DNA from: DATAGZ01 sp036263455
GTDB lineage: Bacteria; Pseudomonadota; Alphaproteobacteria; Dongiales; Dongiaceae
Direction: 5' to 3'
DNA length: 64,000 bases
Assembly: GCA_036263455.1 (NCBI GenBank)
Contig: DATAGZ010000022.1
Span: 1 to 64,000, forward strand
Notes under the pieces: generated by a model
Seen by the model: the letters and a program-made list of their open reading frames with translations, nothing else
Told to the model about the DNA's origin: nothing
Databases searched by the model: none
In this document: positions 7,233-17,167 of the stretch, piece by piece
How positions within the stretch are numbered: position 1 is the first letter of the stretch
Layout of the letters: each line of letters begins with the position of its first letter
Program-made: the position numbers and the translations under genes

Positions 7233-10200
7233 TCATTTGTTGTTCCTGTCAGGCGCCGGGGCATGCGGGGCGGGTTTCTTGTTCGCGGGCTTGCTCTTCC
7301 CGTCGTTGCCGCAGCCGGCATCGTCGTCCGAAAAAAGGTTACGCAAAAAGCCAGGGGTAAGAAGCGACAAGGGATTGACGTCGATCTGGGGCTCGCTCAA
7401 GGATCCTTCGAGGTTGAAGGTGAAAGCGAAGGTCCCCTTGCCCTTGCCGCCCTGCAGCCAAGGGCCGATCACCGGGACATAATCCAAAATTCCATTGACC
7501 AGGTAGGCGGGCGCCAGCGTGCCGTTCATGTCGATATGGTTGTTATCCGTGTCGATCCGTCCGCAGGCCGTTCCGCCCAGCGACGGGCCGGTGCTATGCG
7601 AGCTGTGCACGTCGAGCACGCCACCGGTTCGCGTGAAGGTCGCTTCGGTGTCATCCATGAGGAATCCCTCTCCCGTCAACGCATCGATGAATCCAGTGAG
7701 CGAGGCCACCGAAAAGAAACGCACCAGGAATGGCTGATTGAGCAATCGATAGGATCCCATGCGGAAGGTGCCCCGCAGGGGACGGCCAGGCTCATCATCT
7801 TTCGCCACGCCGCCGATGGTCAGATCGCCGCCTTTGATCGAATCGGTAATATCGAGAACCTTCATCGCGGCACCGCCATCCTTGGTATGGACGGCCAGCA
7901 AATGGCGGCCCACCGCGTCCGGCGCATAGAGAAATTCCAGCCGCGATCCGCCCACCTGCGCGCTGAGCTTGATGATATTCCACCAATGGGCGTCGTGCTC
8001 GAGCTCTATCGTCGCATCGGAAAGCGCGCGGTCTTCACCCAAGCGGACGCTATTGAGATGCTGCGCCTGGACCTTGAAGGGCGTCTCGGGGGCATTGGGA
8101 TCCTTTGGCGTACGATGCTTGCGTTCCTTGAAAAGCGGTTCTGCATCAAGCGTGCCGCTCCCCAGGCTAAAAATATAGCCATCGTTGTCGCGTCGGTATC
8201 CTGCGTTGGCGAGGTTGGTACCGGCCAAATGGATACGCTCGAACTGCGCATCGCGGATCGTACTCCCGTCATCGGTGAAGCTCGCTTTCCCGATGATATC
8301 GAGATCGGCACTTGCCAAAGAAAAATGCGAAATAGACCGCGGGCGATCGGCGTCCAGAAGGAGGATGATGTTCGCCTGGGCCGGCACTCCAACAGGCTTT
8401 TGCCAGTGCATGAGCGGCACCGACAAGGTCATGCGGTCGAGGGTGAGCGAGCCGGTAAGTGTCCCTCTTTTGTGAGAGTCCACTTCATAGGTAATATCAC
8501 CATGCGCCATGCCTGTAAGAAAGGTGCGGTAATCGAAGCCAAGTTCAGCAGCTTGATCTGCCGTCACATCGGCTCGAGCACGAACGTGCCGCACCATATC
8601 CGCGCGCGGCGTGAAATTTTCCTGCCATTCCATCGTGATTGGAACGCTACCGAGATGGAGCTCGCCTGCGGCAAGCATGTCGGTATTGGTGACCTTCAAC
8701 TTGAGCGCTCCCTGGCTTGCATCCTTGCCGAAAAGCGCATTCTTCAGGCCGGCGTTCGCGAGATCGGCTTCGGCCTCGATCGTTACCTTGTCGAAACCCA
8801 AATCCTTAAGAGCGGGAAAGCGAATGTGCAGGCCGACATGGGCATCGCCTTCGGCAAGTTCCGGCTTGAGGCCAAGCTTGCTTGCATAACCCAGCCGGGG
8901 ATTATCCAGGAGCTGCAGCGCCTCCTTGACGGTCGCGTTCATCTGCCCCCGCACGTCGATCCATTGATCCGGCTGGTCCAATGCTTCGAAGGAAATCTGG
9001 CCCGATTGAATGACGATGCCGCCGGCATGCCCGGCCAGGATCTGCCCCGTCAGGGCATGCTGGTCGAAATGGGCGCGGACCGCGCCGCCTTCGATAGGGG
9101 GCATGGGGCGAAGATAATGGACGGTCAAGTCGCTTCCGCTGAAGGTGCCTTCCAACCCGTCCAGGGTCAGGGCCTCTCCCCGGGGCAAGGACAGGCGGGC
9201 GGCGGCGGTCACCTCGTCGATTCGGCCGGCACTGATATTCTCCGCGATCCATTGCCGCGCATTGTCCGCCGCGCCTCTGGGCCAGGCGCTGACAAGAGAA
9301 GCCACCGTCCAGTTCTTGCCGGCGAGGGCAAACTCAGCCGCGATCGGACGTGCACCGAGAATGCCATCGATGGAACCGGATATTCGCAATGCGTGATCTC
9401 CAAGATCGAGGTTGAGTTCGTCCAGCCGCACATGGTCCTTGTTGAGGTCGAATTCCATGCCCAGATGGATACCCTTGAGTAAGAGGGGCGCGGCGAACAG
9501 GCTGGAATCCACGATTTCGCCGGAGCCGCCGCGAATATCGATCTGCACTGGATCGATCATGCCGTTGAAGTCGATGGCGGTACGGATTCTGGCGGCCAGG
9601 GTCAGGTGCGAGTTCGCAAGCGGGGTCATTTCAGGCACCAGCAGACCCAGCGTGCCGATCTCCAATCCCTTAGTCGTCCATGTTGTGTAGACGCGCTGGT
9701 CATTATAATGGAATTCACCGAGCAGCCGCGCCGGTGAGCCAAATTGGCGCGATTCGACGCTCATGATTCCCCCGACATCGGCGCCCTGGCGCGTGACCTG
9801 CATATCGAGCGGCGCGAATTGCCACGTGACCCCGCTGAATTGATCGATCAGCCGCACCCTACCCCCGCGAATGCCGAACTGGCTGAGCGAGCTGATGGCT
9901 TCCGGTTGATCCGTCGAGGTCACGAATTTCCGAGCCAATTCACCCAGATTGACGTCTCCCGCCTGGCTCGAAACCGTTCCGTCGGTAGCAACCGCCCAGC
10001 TTCCGTCGACACGGCGTGTCAAGGTTAAGCTGGGCTCAATAAGTTCGATACGGGTCGGCGCCACCGTTCCCTTCAGCAACGCCGTCTTACTCAGGGCTAT
10101 GGATAATTGCGGGATTACGGCGAGCTCGCGCTGGGCATCGCGCAGATGCAGGTCAAAAGCGCGCAGCTCCATGGTGCGCTGCCAGCCTCCCCAGGCGAGC

Positions 10201-10454
10201 ACGGTGCGGCCCAGCACCACGTGAATGCCGCCGATCTCGCGGTTCAAGTTCCGCTCGAGCAGCGGCTTTATGAAAGACAGCTCGATGGGACCAGCCTGGA
10301 TCAGCCATATGGTCAGGACCGCGAAAGTAAGAAAGGCGAAGCCAAGAAGGGTTGCCACTGCTTCGAGAAACAGCACGGCTGGACGCCGCCAGTAACCTTG
10401 ACGCTGGTGACGCAATCCCCCACCCTGCGGCATGCCCTTCTTCAATCGGCCCAT
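7233..10454 (-). CDS. AsmA/YhdP-like envelope protein (DUF3971 type)
   Basis: The 1073-residue protein has one N-terminal membrane anchor (AVLFLEAVATLLGFAFLTFA) followed by about 1000 residues of beta-rich sequence. Repeated phrases such as LSLTLTRRVDGSW, HDHVRLDELNLDLGDHALRISG and FSLASADLDIIGKASF suit the AsmA/TamB/YhdP bridge-like proteins. The C-terminal GPSLGGTACGRIDTDNNHID and GTLAPAYLVNGILDYVPVIG sections resemble the YhdP/AsmA2 end. Relatives span the periplasm and help phospholipid movement to the outer membrane; that role is inferred here. The last 25 residues are Pro/Lys-rich. Start 10454 (MGRLKKG) is preferred; ATG 10433 is an alternative. It is divergent from glnE. Confidence 0.75.
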   Translation of the reverse strand: MGRLKKGMPQGGGLRHQRQGYWRRPAVLFLEAVATLLGFAFLTFAVLTIWLIQAGPIELSFIKPLLERNLNREIGGIHVVLGRTVLAWGGWQRTMELRAFDLHLRDAQRELAVIPQLSIALSKTALLKGTVAPTRIELIEPSLTLTRRVDGSWAVATDGTVSSQAGDVNLGELARKFVTSTDQPEAISSLSQFGIRGGRVRLIDQFSGVTWQFAPLDMQVTRQGADVGGIMSVESRQFGSPARLLGEFHYNDQRVYTTWTTKGLEIGTLGLLVPEMTPLANSHLTLAARIRTAIDFNGMIDPVQIDIRGGSGEIVDSSLFAAPLLLKGIHLGMEFDLNKDHVRLDELNLDLGDHALRISGSIDGILGARPIAAEFALAGKNWTVASLVSAWPRGAADNARQWIAENISAGRIDEVTAAARLSLPRGEALTLDGLEGTFSGSDLTVHYLRPMPPIEGGAVRAHFDQHALTGQILAGHAGGIVIQSGQISFEALDQPDQWIDVRGQMNATVKEALQLLDNPRLGYASKLGLKPELAEGDAHVGLHIRFPALKDLGFDKVTIEAEADLANAGLKNALFGKDASQGALKLKVTNTDMLAAGELHLGSVPITMEWQENFTPRADMVRHVRARADVTADQAAELGFDYRTFLTGMAHGDITYEVDSHKRGTLTGSLTLDRMTLSVPLMHWQKPVGVPAQANIILLLDADRPRSISHFSLASADLDIIGKASFTDDGSTIRDAQFERIHLAGTNLANAGYRRDNDGYIFSLGSGTLDAEPLFKERKHRTPKDPNAPETPFKVQAQHLNSVRLGEDRALSDATIELEHDAHWWNIIKLSAQVGGSRLEFLYAPDAVGRHLLAVHTKDGGAAMKVLDITDSIKGGDLTIGGVAKDDEPGRPLRGTFRMGSYRLLNQPFLVRFFSVASLTGFIDALTGEGFLMDDTEATFTRTGGVLDVHSSHSTGPSLGGTACGRIDTDNNHIDMNGTLAPAYLVNGILDYVPVIGPWLQGGKGKGTFAFTFNLEGSLSEPQIDVNPLSLLTPGFLRNLFSDDDAGCGNDGKSKPANKKPAPHAPAPDRNNK

Positions 10455-10536
10455 GGTTCCGTGCTGGCGTACATTTCCACCCAACGAGGAAGGGAGAAGG
10501 CTCCGCGACGCGGTGATTGAAGAAGGGGGCGCGCAT

Positions 10537-13230
10537 ATGCGCGATTGGCTATCGTTCTTCTCGGCGCTTTCCCGTTCTTCTCCATTTCTCACCCATTGCC
10601 TATCGGCCGAACGTGCCTATGCCCGAACCGTTGTAAATCAGGAGCCGGCGCTTGTCTTTGACAATCTCCTCCAGGAAATTTCGGCTTTTTCTTCCCGCGG
10701 TGGCGAAGATTATGCCCGATTCCTTCGCATAAGAAAGCGGCGCGTAGCGCTATTGACCGGCCTGGCCGATCTTTCTAACAGCTGGAGCACGCTCGATGTT
10801 GCCGCCAACCTCAGCCGCTTCGCCACGACAGCCGTCGCGCATGCCGTGCAGTTTCTCGAGCGTCAGGCTATTGCGGCCGGCGAATTGGAAGCGCCAGGCG
10901 GGCTGTTCGTGCTTGGCCTGGGCAAATGGGGCGGCGCGGAACTCAATTATTCCAGCGATATCGATTTCATGGTGCTCTTCGATCCGGCCAGACTGCGTTA
11001 TGTTGGGCGAAAGTCCCCCCAGCAATTCTGCGTGCAGCTGGTGCGCACCCTCATACGGCTTCTCGAAGAACGTGGCGAGGACGGCTATGTCTTTCGCACC
11101 GATTTGCGGCTGAGACCCGACCCGGCCTCAACCCCTCTCGCTCTGACGGTTCAGGCCGCGGAAACCTACTACGAGAGCGTTGGGCAAAATTGGGAACGCG
11201 CGGCGCTAATCAAGGCACGCGTCATGGCGGGCGATTCCGAAGCAGGGCGCGCGTTCCTCGACCGGCTACGTCCGTTCATTTGGCGCAAGCATCTGGATTT
11301 CGCCGCGCTTGCCGATATTCATTCGATCAAGCGCCAGATCCATGCGGTCAAGGGCCATGGCGGGATCGCCATCCCAGGCCACAATATCAAGCTTGGACGC
11401 GGCGGAATCCGCGAGATCGAGTTTTTCGTGCAAACCCAGCAGCTCATCTGGGGTGGGCGGCTTCCCGGCTTAAGACTGGCAGGAACCACCGAGGCCTTGC
11501 GTGCGCTTGTCGCGCACGGGCTGGTGACGGAGGAACGCGGGAGACTTTTGGAAGAAAGTTATTGGTATCTGCGCCATGTCGAGCATCGCCTTCAGATGCG
11601 CGAGGATCAGCAGAGCCATACGTTGCCGATCCAGGCGGAGGCGCTGGCCGAGCTCGCATTTTTCTGCGGCCACGATACGTTTCAGGAGTTTGCCACGCGC
11701 CTTACGGACACGATGCGCATGGTCGAGGAGTATTACGTCCAGCTCTTCGAGGAACAGCCCAGTCTCGGGCGCAAGGGGAATCTCGTCTTCACCGGCACCG
11801 AGGACGATCCTGAAACGATCGCCACCCTGTCCGAACTTGGCTACGAACAACCCTCCGCCGTTGCGTCCGCCATTCGCGACTGGCATCGCGGACGATACCG
11901 GGCGATGCGCTCGGCGCGCGCACGTGAACTTATGACCGAGTTGGTCCCTTCCCTCGTCGAAGCGTTTTCCCGCACCAGCGATCCCGGTCTCGCTTTTCGG
12001 AATTTCGACGCGTTTCTGAGCGGTCTTCCTTCCGGCGTGCAAGTCCTGTCGCTGCTAAAGGCCAATGCCGCTTTTCTGGAGGAACTGGGACACGTGCTGG
12101 GCGATGCACCCTTGCTCGCCGAACGGCTCAGCCATCATCCCGCCCTGCTGGAAGCAATGATCGGCCTCGGGCGCCATGCGCAGACGGCCGAGAGGCTTGC
12201 GAGTGACCTCGCGATTCAAATCGCGCACGCAGCCCACTACGAGGAGAAACTTCTTACCCTCGCGCGTTGGACGCGCGAGATGCAATTCGGCTGCGGTCTA
12301 GCCTTGCTCGATGGTTCGTGCAGTGCGGTGCAGGCCGGACAGAACCTTGCCGATATCGCCGACGTTGCGCTCGGCCAGCTGCTCGAGCTCGTTACCGAAC
12401 AGTTCAGCCGACATCACGGCCGCGTTCCCGGCGAAGGCATGGCAATCGTGGCGCTCGGCCGGCTGGGCGAGCGCGCCATGACGCTTACCTCCGACTTCGA
12501 CCTGATCTTTCTTTATGATTTCATGGAAGGCGCACGCGCATCGTCCGGCCCCAAGCCCCTCCCGACGAGCCAGTATTATGGAAGACTAGCCCAACGCATC
12601 ATCGGCGCGCTCGATGCGCTCGCCTTATATCCGGTGGATATGCGGCTGCGCCCGTCGGGGGCCAACGGCCCAATCGCGACCAGCCTTCCTGCCTTCCTGC
12701 ATTATCAAACTATAGAGGCATGGACCTGGGAACACATGGCCTTGACCAAGGCACGGGCGGTAGCCGGCAGTCCTCCGCTCCGGCAGCGGGTCGATGCGAT
12801 GCTGGCGGATATCCACGCCCTAGCCAGGGATACCGAGAAGACGCGCCGGGACATCGTGGAGATGCGCCGGCGCGTGGCTCATGAATTTCCCCCCGAACGG
12901 ACATCGGATATCAAGCACCGCCGTGGCGGAGAAATGGATGCGCAGTTCCTTCTTCAATATTGCGCGCTCACCCATCTCCCCGCCCCGGAAGAAGGCCGCG
13001 CCGCCGCGCAATTCTGGCAGGATTTGCAACAATATCAGCGCCTCTTCGCCCCCGAGATCGCCTCTCAGACCGAGCCGCACCGCCAGGAGTTGCTGGCGCG
13101 GCGCATGGAGGAACCGAATGCCGCCCTGCTGGTCCAGCGTATGGATCATGTCGCCGAGATCACCTATAAGCTCTTTTCATCCATTCTCGAACCCTATGAG
13201 GAGAATCATGACGCTAGCACCCGGCGATAA
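10537..13230 (+). CDS. glnE: Glutamine synthetase adenylyltransferase/adenylyl-removase
   Basis: The 897-residue GlnE contains two nucleotidyltransferase modules: an N-terminal adenylyl-removing site with GGAELNYSSDIDF (Asp141/Asp143) and a C-terminal adenylylating site with GERAMTLTSDFDL (Asp653/Asp655). KLGRGGIREIEFFVQ and DMRLRPSG are also present. It modifies Tyr398 of GlnA in response to PII and glutamine. ATG 10537 (MRDWLSFF) is chosen because AGAAGGGGG lies 7 nt upstream; the longer ORF from 10432 reaches into the divergent AsmA-like promoter region. The stop overlaps bcp by 23 nt, so the two are probably co-translated. Confidence 0.95.
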   Translation: MRDWLSFFSALSRSSPFLTHCLSAERAYARTVVNQEPALVFDNLLQEISAFSSRGGEDYARFLRIRKRRVALLTGLADLSNSWSTLDVAANLSRFATTAVAHAVQFLERQAIAAGELEAPGGLFVLGLGKWGGAELNYSSDIDFMVLFDPARLRYVGRKSPQQFCVQLVRTLIRLLEERGEDGYVFRTDLRLRPDPASTPLALTVQAAETYYESVGQNWERAALIKARVMAGDSEAGRAFLDRLRPFIWRKHLDFAALADIHSIKRQIHAVKGHGGIAIPGHNIKLGRGGIREIEFFVQTQQLIWGGRLPGLRLAGTTEALRALVAHGLVTEERGRLLEESYWYLRHVEHRLQMREDQQSHTLPIQAEALAELAFFCGHDTFQEFATRLTDTMRMVEEYYVQLFEEQPSLGRKGNLVFTGTEDDPETIATLSELGYEQPSAVASAIRDWHRGRYRAMRSARARELMTELVPSLVEAFSRTSDPGLAFRNFDAFLSGLPSGVQVLSLLKANAAFLEELGHVLGDAPLLAERLSHHPALLEAMIGLGRHAQTAERLASDLAIQIAHAAHYEEKLLTLARWTREMQFGCGLALLDGSCSAVQAGQNLADIADVALGQLLELVTEQFSRHHGRVPGEGMAIVALGRLGERAMTLTSDFDLIFLYDFMEGARASSGPKPLPTSQYYGRLAQRIIGALDALALYPVDMRLRPSGANGPIATSLPAFLHYQTIEAWTWEHMALTKARAVAGSPPLRQRVDAMLADIHALARDTEKTRRDIVEMRRRVAHEFPPERTSDIKHRRGGEMDAQFLLQYCALTHLPAPEEGRAAAQFWQDLQQYQRLFAPEIASQTEPHRQELLARRMEEPNAALLVQRMDHVAEITYKLFSSILEPYEENHDASTRR

Positions 13231-13675
13231 GGCACCGGATTTTTCCCTGCCTGGCGATGACGGCTCGACCCTCACGCTTGGGCAATTCAAAGGAAAAAAC
13301 CTCGTCCTCTATTTTTATCCCAAGGACGATACGAGCGGCTGCACCAAGCAAGCCTGCGCATTTCGCGATACGATGGCCAGCTTGAAAAGAAAGGGCACGG
13401 CAATCATTGGCGTTTCGCGGGATTCGCTCGGATCGCATAAAAAATTCCGTGCGAAATACGATCTGAACTTCCCACTCGGCGCGGACGAGGATGGACGGGT
13501 CACGTCGACTTATGGCGTCTGGGTGGAAAAAAGCATGTACGGGCGCAAGTATATGGGCATCGAACGCTCGACTTTCCTGATCGACGGCAAGGGTATCGTT
13601 CGCGCCGTCTGGCGCAAGGTCAAGGTCCACGGCCATGTCGATGAGGTCATGGCGGCGCTGGCCGAGCTAGGATGA
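13208..13675 (+). CDS. bcp: Thioredoxin-dependent peroxiredoxin, BCP/PrxQ type
   Basis: This is a 155-residue atypical two-Cys peroxiredoxin. The peroxidatic Cys45 and resolving Cys50 sit in DDTSGCTKQACAFRD; the five-residue spacing is typical of BCP. YFYPKD and the RSTFLIDGKG motif follow the fold. It reduces alkyl and hydrogen peroxides using thioredoxin. ATG 13208 lies inside the end of glnE, and the stop overlaps the next start as ATGA. That makes glnE-bcp-DUF455-lysE a four-gene coupled unit. Confidence 0.93.
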   Translation: MTLAPGDKAPDFSLPGDDGSTLTLGQFKGKNLVLYFYPKDDTSGCTKQACAFRDTMASLKRKGTAIIGVSRDSLGSHKKFRAKYDLNFPLGADEDGRVTSTYGVWVEKSMYGRKYMGIERSTFLIDGKGIVRAVWRKVKVHGHVDEVMAALAELG

Positions 13676-14463
13676 TCGGCCTCCTTCGGGAAGCTTGCCA
13701 GATCCTGCGCTGCCCCTCGCCTATCGGCAAGGTAGAACTGACGCTGGCGGTAGCGCAGCAATGGCGGGAAGGAACCCTGGGGCTCGGTACGGTGGCGCTT
13801 CCGCCGGAACGGCCCGCACGGCCCGACCTTCCGCAAGTCCTGCCGCCGCGCGAGATGCCAAGGCGCAAGGCCACGGGCAATATGGAGAAGCGCGTGGCGC
13901 TGATCCATGCGCTGGCCCATATCGAACTCAACGCGATCGATCTGGCGTGGGACATGATCGCCCGCTTCGCCACGCCGTCTCTGCCGCGGACCTTCTGCGA
14001 CGATTGGGTGAAGGTCGCGAAGGAAGAAGCAGTCCACTTTTCACTGCTCGATGAGCGCCTGCGAGCGCTAGGTTGTTGCTACGGCGATCTTCCCGCCCAC
14101 GATGGTTTGTGGGAAGCAGCGGCGCTCACGGCGGGCGATGTGCTTGCACGGCTCGCGATCGTTCCGCTGGCGCTCGAGGCGCGCGGGCTGGACGTCACGC
14201 CGGCAACGATTGAGGATTTGAGGCAGGCGGGCGACAATCAGAGCGCCAGTATCCTTAAGGTCATTTATCTCGACGAGATCGGTCACGTCGCTGTCGGCCA
14301 GCGCTGGTTCCATTTTTTTTGCGAACGTGAAAAGGCCGAGCCGGTACGGCGCTGGCACGAGCTGATGGCGCGCTATTTCCGTGGCACGCCCAAGGGGCCC
14401 TTCAACGGCCCGGCACGAGAACAAGCCGGGTTCGGCGTTGAATATTGGGGCAAGTATGCCTGA
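13672..14463 (+). CDS. Ferritin-like DUF455 protein
   Basis: The 263-residue protein matches the DUF455 family, a helical ferritin-like fold. Candidate diiron ligands are visible as ALAHIELNAIDLAWD (about residues 80-94), AKEEAVHFSLLDERL (about 116-130) and YLDEIGHVAVGQRW (about 200-213), the spaced E and ExxH pattern expected of a four-helix di-metal site. The substrate is unknown; the family is widespread in Proteobacteria. It overlaps bcp (ATGA) and the next gene by 8 nt, so co-expression is likely. Confidence 0.8.
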   Translation: MIGLLREACQILRCPSPIGKVELTLAVAQQWREGTLGLGTVALPPERPARPDLPQVLPPREMPRRKATGNMEKRVALIHALAHIELNAIDLAWDMIARFATPSLPRTFCDDWVKVAKEEAVHFSLLDERLRALGCCYGDLPAHDGLWEAAALTAGDVLARLAIVPLALEARGLDVTPATIEDLRQAGDNQSASILKVIYLDEIGHVAVGQRWFHFFCEREKAEPVRRWHELMARYFRGTPKGPFNGPAREQAGFGVEYWGKYA

Positions 14464-15073
14464 TTTTCTCTATTTGAAGGCCCTCCTGCTGGGCTTTGGC
14501 ATCGTCATGCCAGTGGGGCCGATCACTGTTCTCCTGGTCCGCCGCACCCTGACCGCGGAGCATCGCGTCGCGGTCTGCAGCGCCGCCGGCATCATCGCCG
14601 CCGACAGCCTATATGCGTTCTTGGCTGCCTATGCTTTTTCGAGCGTAGTGGATATCCTTCATGCCGGCGAGAGACCGATCCGGTTGGTGGGTGGGGCCAT
14701 CCTGCTCTGGATGGCCGTGACCATCTGGCGTTCCGTCGTCCATGAACTCTCTTCTGTGCCATCCTCGCGCGGGGCGGCAGCGGATTTCGCATCGATCTTC
14801 GCGCTCACCCTCTCCAACCCTCTCACCATCCTCGGCTTCGCGGGGGTCTTCGCCACAATCGGCACCAGCGCGGGGACGCGCTCTGGAGCGAGCCTCTCCT
14901 TCGCGCTCGGCATTTCCTCCGCTTCCTTAATCTGGACGTTCGCAATCGTCGCCGCCGCTTTAGCGATGCGCCATATGATATCGCCGCGCGCCATGCGGCG
15001 CCTCAATCGCGCTTCAGCGATCGTTCTGGCGCTATTTGGCCTGCGCAGCCTCATTGTGGCTTTTACGGGCTGA
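14456..15073 (+). CDS. LysE/RhtB-family amino acid exporter
   Basis: The 205-residue, mostly hydrophobic protein has about six membrane segments. The family pattern GxxMPVGPITVLLVRRTL occurs near the N-terminus, followed by AAGIIAADSLYAFLAAYAF and LTLSNPLTILGFAGVFA. The family exports lysine, homoserine, threonine or other amino acids; the substrate cannot be read from the sequence. ATG 14456 overlaps the DUF455 gene by 8 nt. Its 3' end overlaps the convergent fah gene by 42 nt, so the two mRNAs are antisense there. Confidence 0.82.
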   Translation: MPDFLYLKALLLGFGIVMPVGPITVLLVRRTLTAEHRVAVCSAAGIIAADSLYAFLAAYAFSSVVDILHAGERPIRLVGGAILLWMAVTIWRSVVHELSSVPSSRGAAADFASIFALTLSNPLTILGFAGVFATIGTSAGTRSGASLSFALGISSASLIWTFAIVAAALAMRHMISPRAMRRLNRASAIVLALFGLRSLIVAFTG

Positions 15074-16042
15074 AAGCGTCGGCCTGACCTGCTGATCGAT
15101 AGCGCCAAAGATCGTGCGTCCGGCTGGGTCATGCATTTCGATCCGGATGTGATCGCCATACTTCAAGAAGGGCGTGACGGGCTTGCCCTGTTCCAGGGTC
15201 TCAATCATGCGTCGCTCAGCTAGGCAGGAAGAACCCACGTCGTGATAATTGCGATTGGCAACCGTGCCCGAGCCGATGATCGTGCCGGCAGACAGCGTGC
15301 GCGTCTTGGCGGCGTGCGCGATCAAGGTAGGGAAATCGAATGTCATGTCCGTACCTGCATCCGGATGACCGAGGGAGGTCTCATTGATAAAGGAAAGCAG
15401 TGGGAGATGGACCTTGCCGTCGCGCCAGGCAGGCCCCAACTCATCGGGCGTCACCGCGACGGGAGAAAATGCACTCGCCGGCTTTGAATGGACGAAGCCG
15501 AAACCCTTTGCCAATTCATCGGGAATGAGGGCCCGGAGGCTCACATCATTGACCAGCAGCAGCAAAAGGATATGTGCGCCCGCCTCGTCGGGGCTTATCC
15601 CCATTGGCACATCGTCGGTGATGACGGCCACTTCCGCCTCGAGATCGATCCCATAGGATTCGCTAGCCACGAGAATGGGGTCGGTGGGGCCGAGCAGGTT
15701 ATCGGACGCGCCTTGGTACATGAGGGGATCGGTCCAGAAGCGCTCCGGCATTTCCGCGCCGCGGGCGCGACGCACCAGCTCGACATGGGTGACATATGCG
15801 GATCCATCCAGCCATTGCGGCGCCTGGGGCAGCGGCGCCATGGCCTGGGCAGGATCGAACGGCCGGGCCTCGTCCCAATCTTCCGCGGCCTTCCTGAGCA
15901 GCGGCGCTACCCGAGACCAGTCGCGCAAGGCAGCGAGCATGGTGGGAGCAACCGCCGAGGCATCCTTTGCGTGCTGAAGATCGCGCGAGACCAGGGCCAG
16001 CCGCCCGTCGCGACTGCCATCCTTGAGACTTGCCAGCTTCAT
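15032..16042 (-). CDS. fah: Fumarylacetoacetate hydrolase family protein
   Basis: The 336-residue protein has the FAH catalytic core: ESYGIDLEAEVAVITDDV supplies metal-binding acidic residues, followed by LLVNDVSLR, GFGFVHSKPASAFSPV, GTIIGSGTVANR and LKYGDHIRIEM. In context it should cleave fumarylacetoacetate to fumarate and acetoacetate, the last step of tyrosine breakdown. Its ATG overlaps the hmgA stop as ATGA, making it the last cistron of hpd-phhA-hmgA-fah. No maleylacetoacetate isomerase gene is nearby. Confidence 0.88.
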   Translation of the reverse strand: MKLASLKDGSRDGRLALVSRDLQHAKDASAVAPTMLAALRDWSRVAPLLRKAAEDWDEARPFDPAQAMAPLPQAPQWLDGSAYVTHVELVRRARGAEMPERFWTDPLMYQGASDNLLGPTDPILVASESYGIDLEAEVAVITDDVPMGISPDEAGAHILLLLLVNDVSLRALIPDELAKGFGFVHSKPASAFSPVAVTPDELGPAWRDGKVHLPLLSFINETSLGHPDAGTDMTFDFPTLIAHAAKTRTLSAGTIIGSGTVANRNYHDVGSSCLAERRMIETLEQGKPVTPFLKYGDHIRIEMHDPAGRTIFGAIDQQVRPTLSARKSHNEAAQAK

Positions 16043-17166
16043 GAATTTTTCCAGCTGTTCACGTAATCGGGGTTTTCGACCGCAGTCGCCGCTTCCCCAA
16101 CGTCGAGCCCATCGCGGGCATCGATCATCACGGCATATTCGTCTGTGCCAGGTTTACTCTGCGTCAGGATATTCTTGAGCGCCTTGGGGTGGGGGCCATG
16201 CGTATGGCCGCAAGGATGGAGTGTCATCATGCCTGGCTTGATGTGATCACGGCTGAAAAAATCGCCGGCGTGATAGAAAATCACCTCGTCGAAATCATCG
16301 TTGCTGTGAAAAAAGGGCACCTTGATGGCGCCCGGATCGGTTTCGAACGGCCGCGGCACGAAAGTGCAGACCACGAAACGATCGGCCACGAACGTGGTAT
16401 GCGCCGATGGCGGCAGATGGTATCGGTGCGACATTAAGGGGCGGATATCCTTGACATTCAGGCGCACGGGGTGCAGATCGCCGTGCCACCCGACCGCATC
16501 GAGCGGGTTAAATGGATAGGTTATGGTCGAGAGCTCACCGCGGCGCTTGACCACGACCTGCCACGTACGGTTATCGCCCTGCTGACGTTGGAAGACTTCA
16601 TCGACCGCCGGCACGTCGAGAATAGCCGGATCGAAAATGGCATGCGGCCCCACCAGGCCACGGTCAGGCAGACGATAGGAACCACTAGTGGCCTCGACCA
16701 TCAGCAGCGAAGTGGGGATTTCCGGCTCGATGCGCCACATGGTCGCACGCGGCATGACGATGTAATCGCCCTGGCGATAAGACATATGGCCGTAATCGCA
16801 ATAGAACTCGCCTGCCCCTTCATGGACGAACAGAAGCTCGTCCCCATCCGCGTTGCGCATCAGGGAGTCCATGGCCTCACTACACCGCCAGAAGCGCAGG
16901 CGCATGTGGGCGTTATGCAGAATGTCCCGCGCAGCGGAAGGATGGCTTCCGGCGGACGCGAGGCGGGTCAGTTCGAACGCACGCGGGCGAAGCGGGCCTT
17001 GCCATTCGCTCCACCCGGTCGGTGGATGCTTATGGTACATGTGAGTCGCCGGCCCGAAGAATCCTTCTTTGCCTAGCTCGCGCTCGTAGGTATCCGGTGG
17101 AAGATCGGCATGGGCCTGGCGCGAGGCCTGCCCTTCGATATGCGGTATTTTAATCCATTGTTTCAT
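16039..17166 (-). CDS. hmgA: Homogentisate 1,2-dioxygenase, short form
   Basis: The 375-residue cupin protein belongs to the short class of homogentisate dioxygenases (the classical form is about 430-440 residues). GEFYCDYGHMSYRQGDYIVMP marks the N-terminal barrel; the iron site region is FDEVIFYHAGDFFSR and MTLHPCGHTHGPHP. It opens the ring of homogentisate to maleylacetoacetate. ATG 17166 (MKQWIKIP) is preferred over an upstream in-frame start at 17205 because AAGGCAG lies at proper distance. It begins 2 nt after the phhA stop. Confidence 0.9.
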   Translation of the reverse strand: MKQWIKIPHIEGQASRQAHADLPPDTYERELGKEGFFGPATHMYHKHPPTGWSEWQGPLRPRAFELTRLASAGSHPSAARDILHNAHMRLRFWRCSEAMDSLMRNADGDELLFVHEGAGEFYCDYGHMSYRQGDYIVMPRATMWRIEPEIPTSLLMVEATSGSYRLPDRGLVGPHAIFDPAILDVPAVDEVFQRQQGDNRTWQVVVKRRGELSTITYPFNPLDAVGWHGDLHPVRLNVKDIRPLMSHRYHLPPSAHTTFVADRFVVCTFVPRPFETDPGAIKVPFFHSNDDFDEVIFYHAGDFFSRDHIKPGMMTLHPCGHTHGPHPKALKNILTQSKPGTDEYAVMIDARDGLDVGEAATAVENPDYVNSWKNS

Positions 17167-17167
17167 G

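Noticed and set aside
7209..9482. 757-residue open frame on the plus strand
   Set aside because: It is the complement of the AsmA-like gene; the sequence has shadow composition (Arg/Gly/Ile-rich, no motif) and the minus-strand reading has a membrane anchor and family features.
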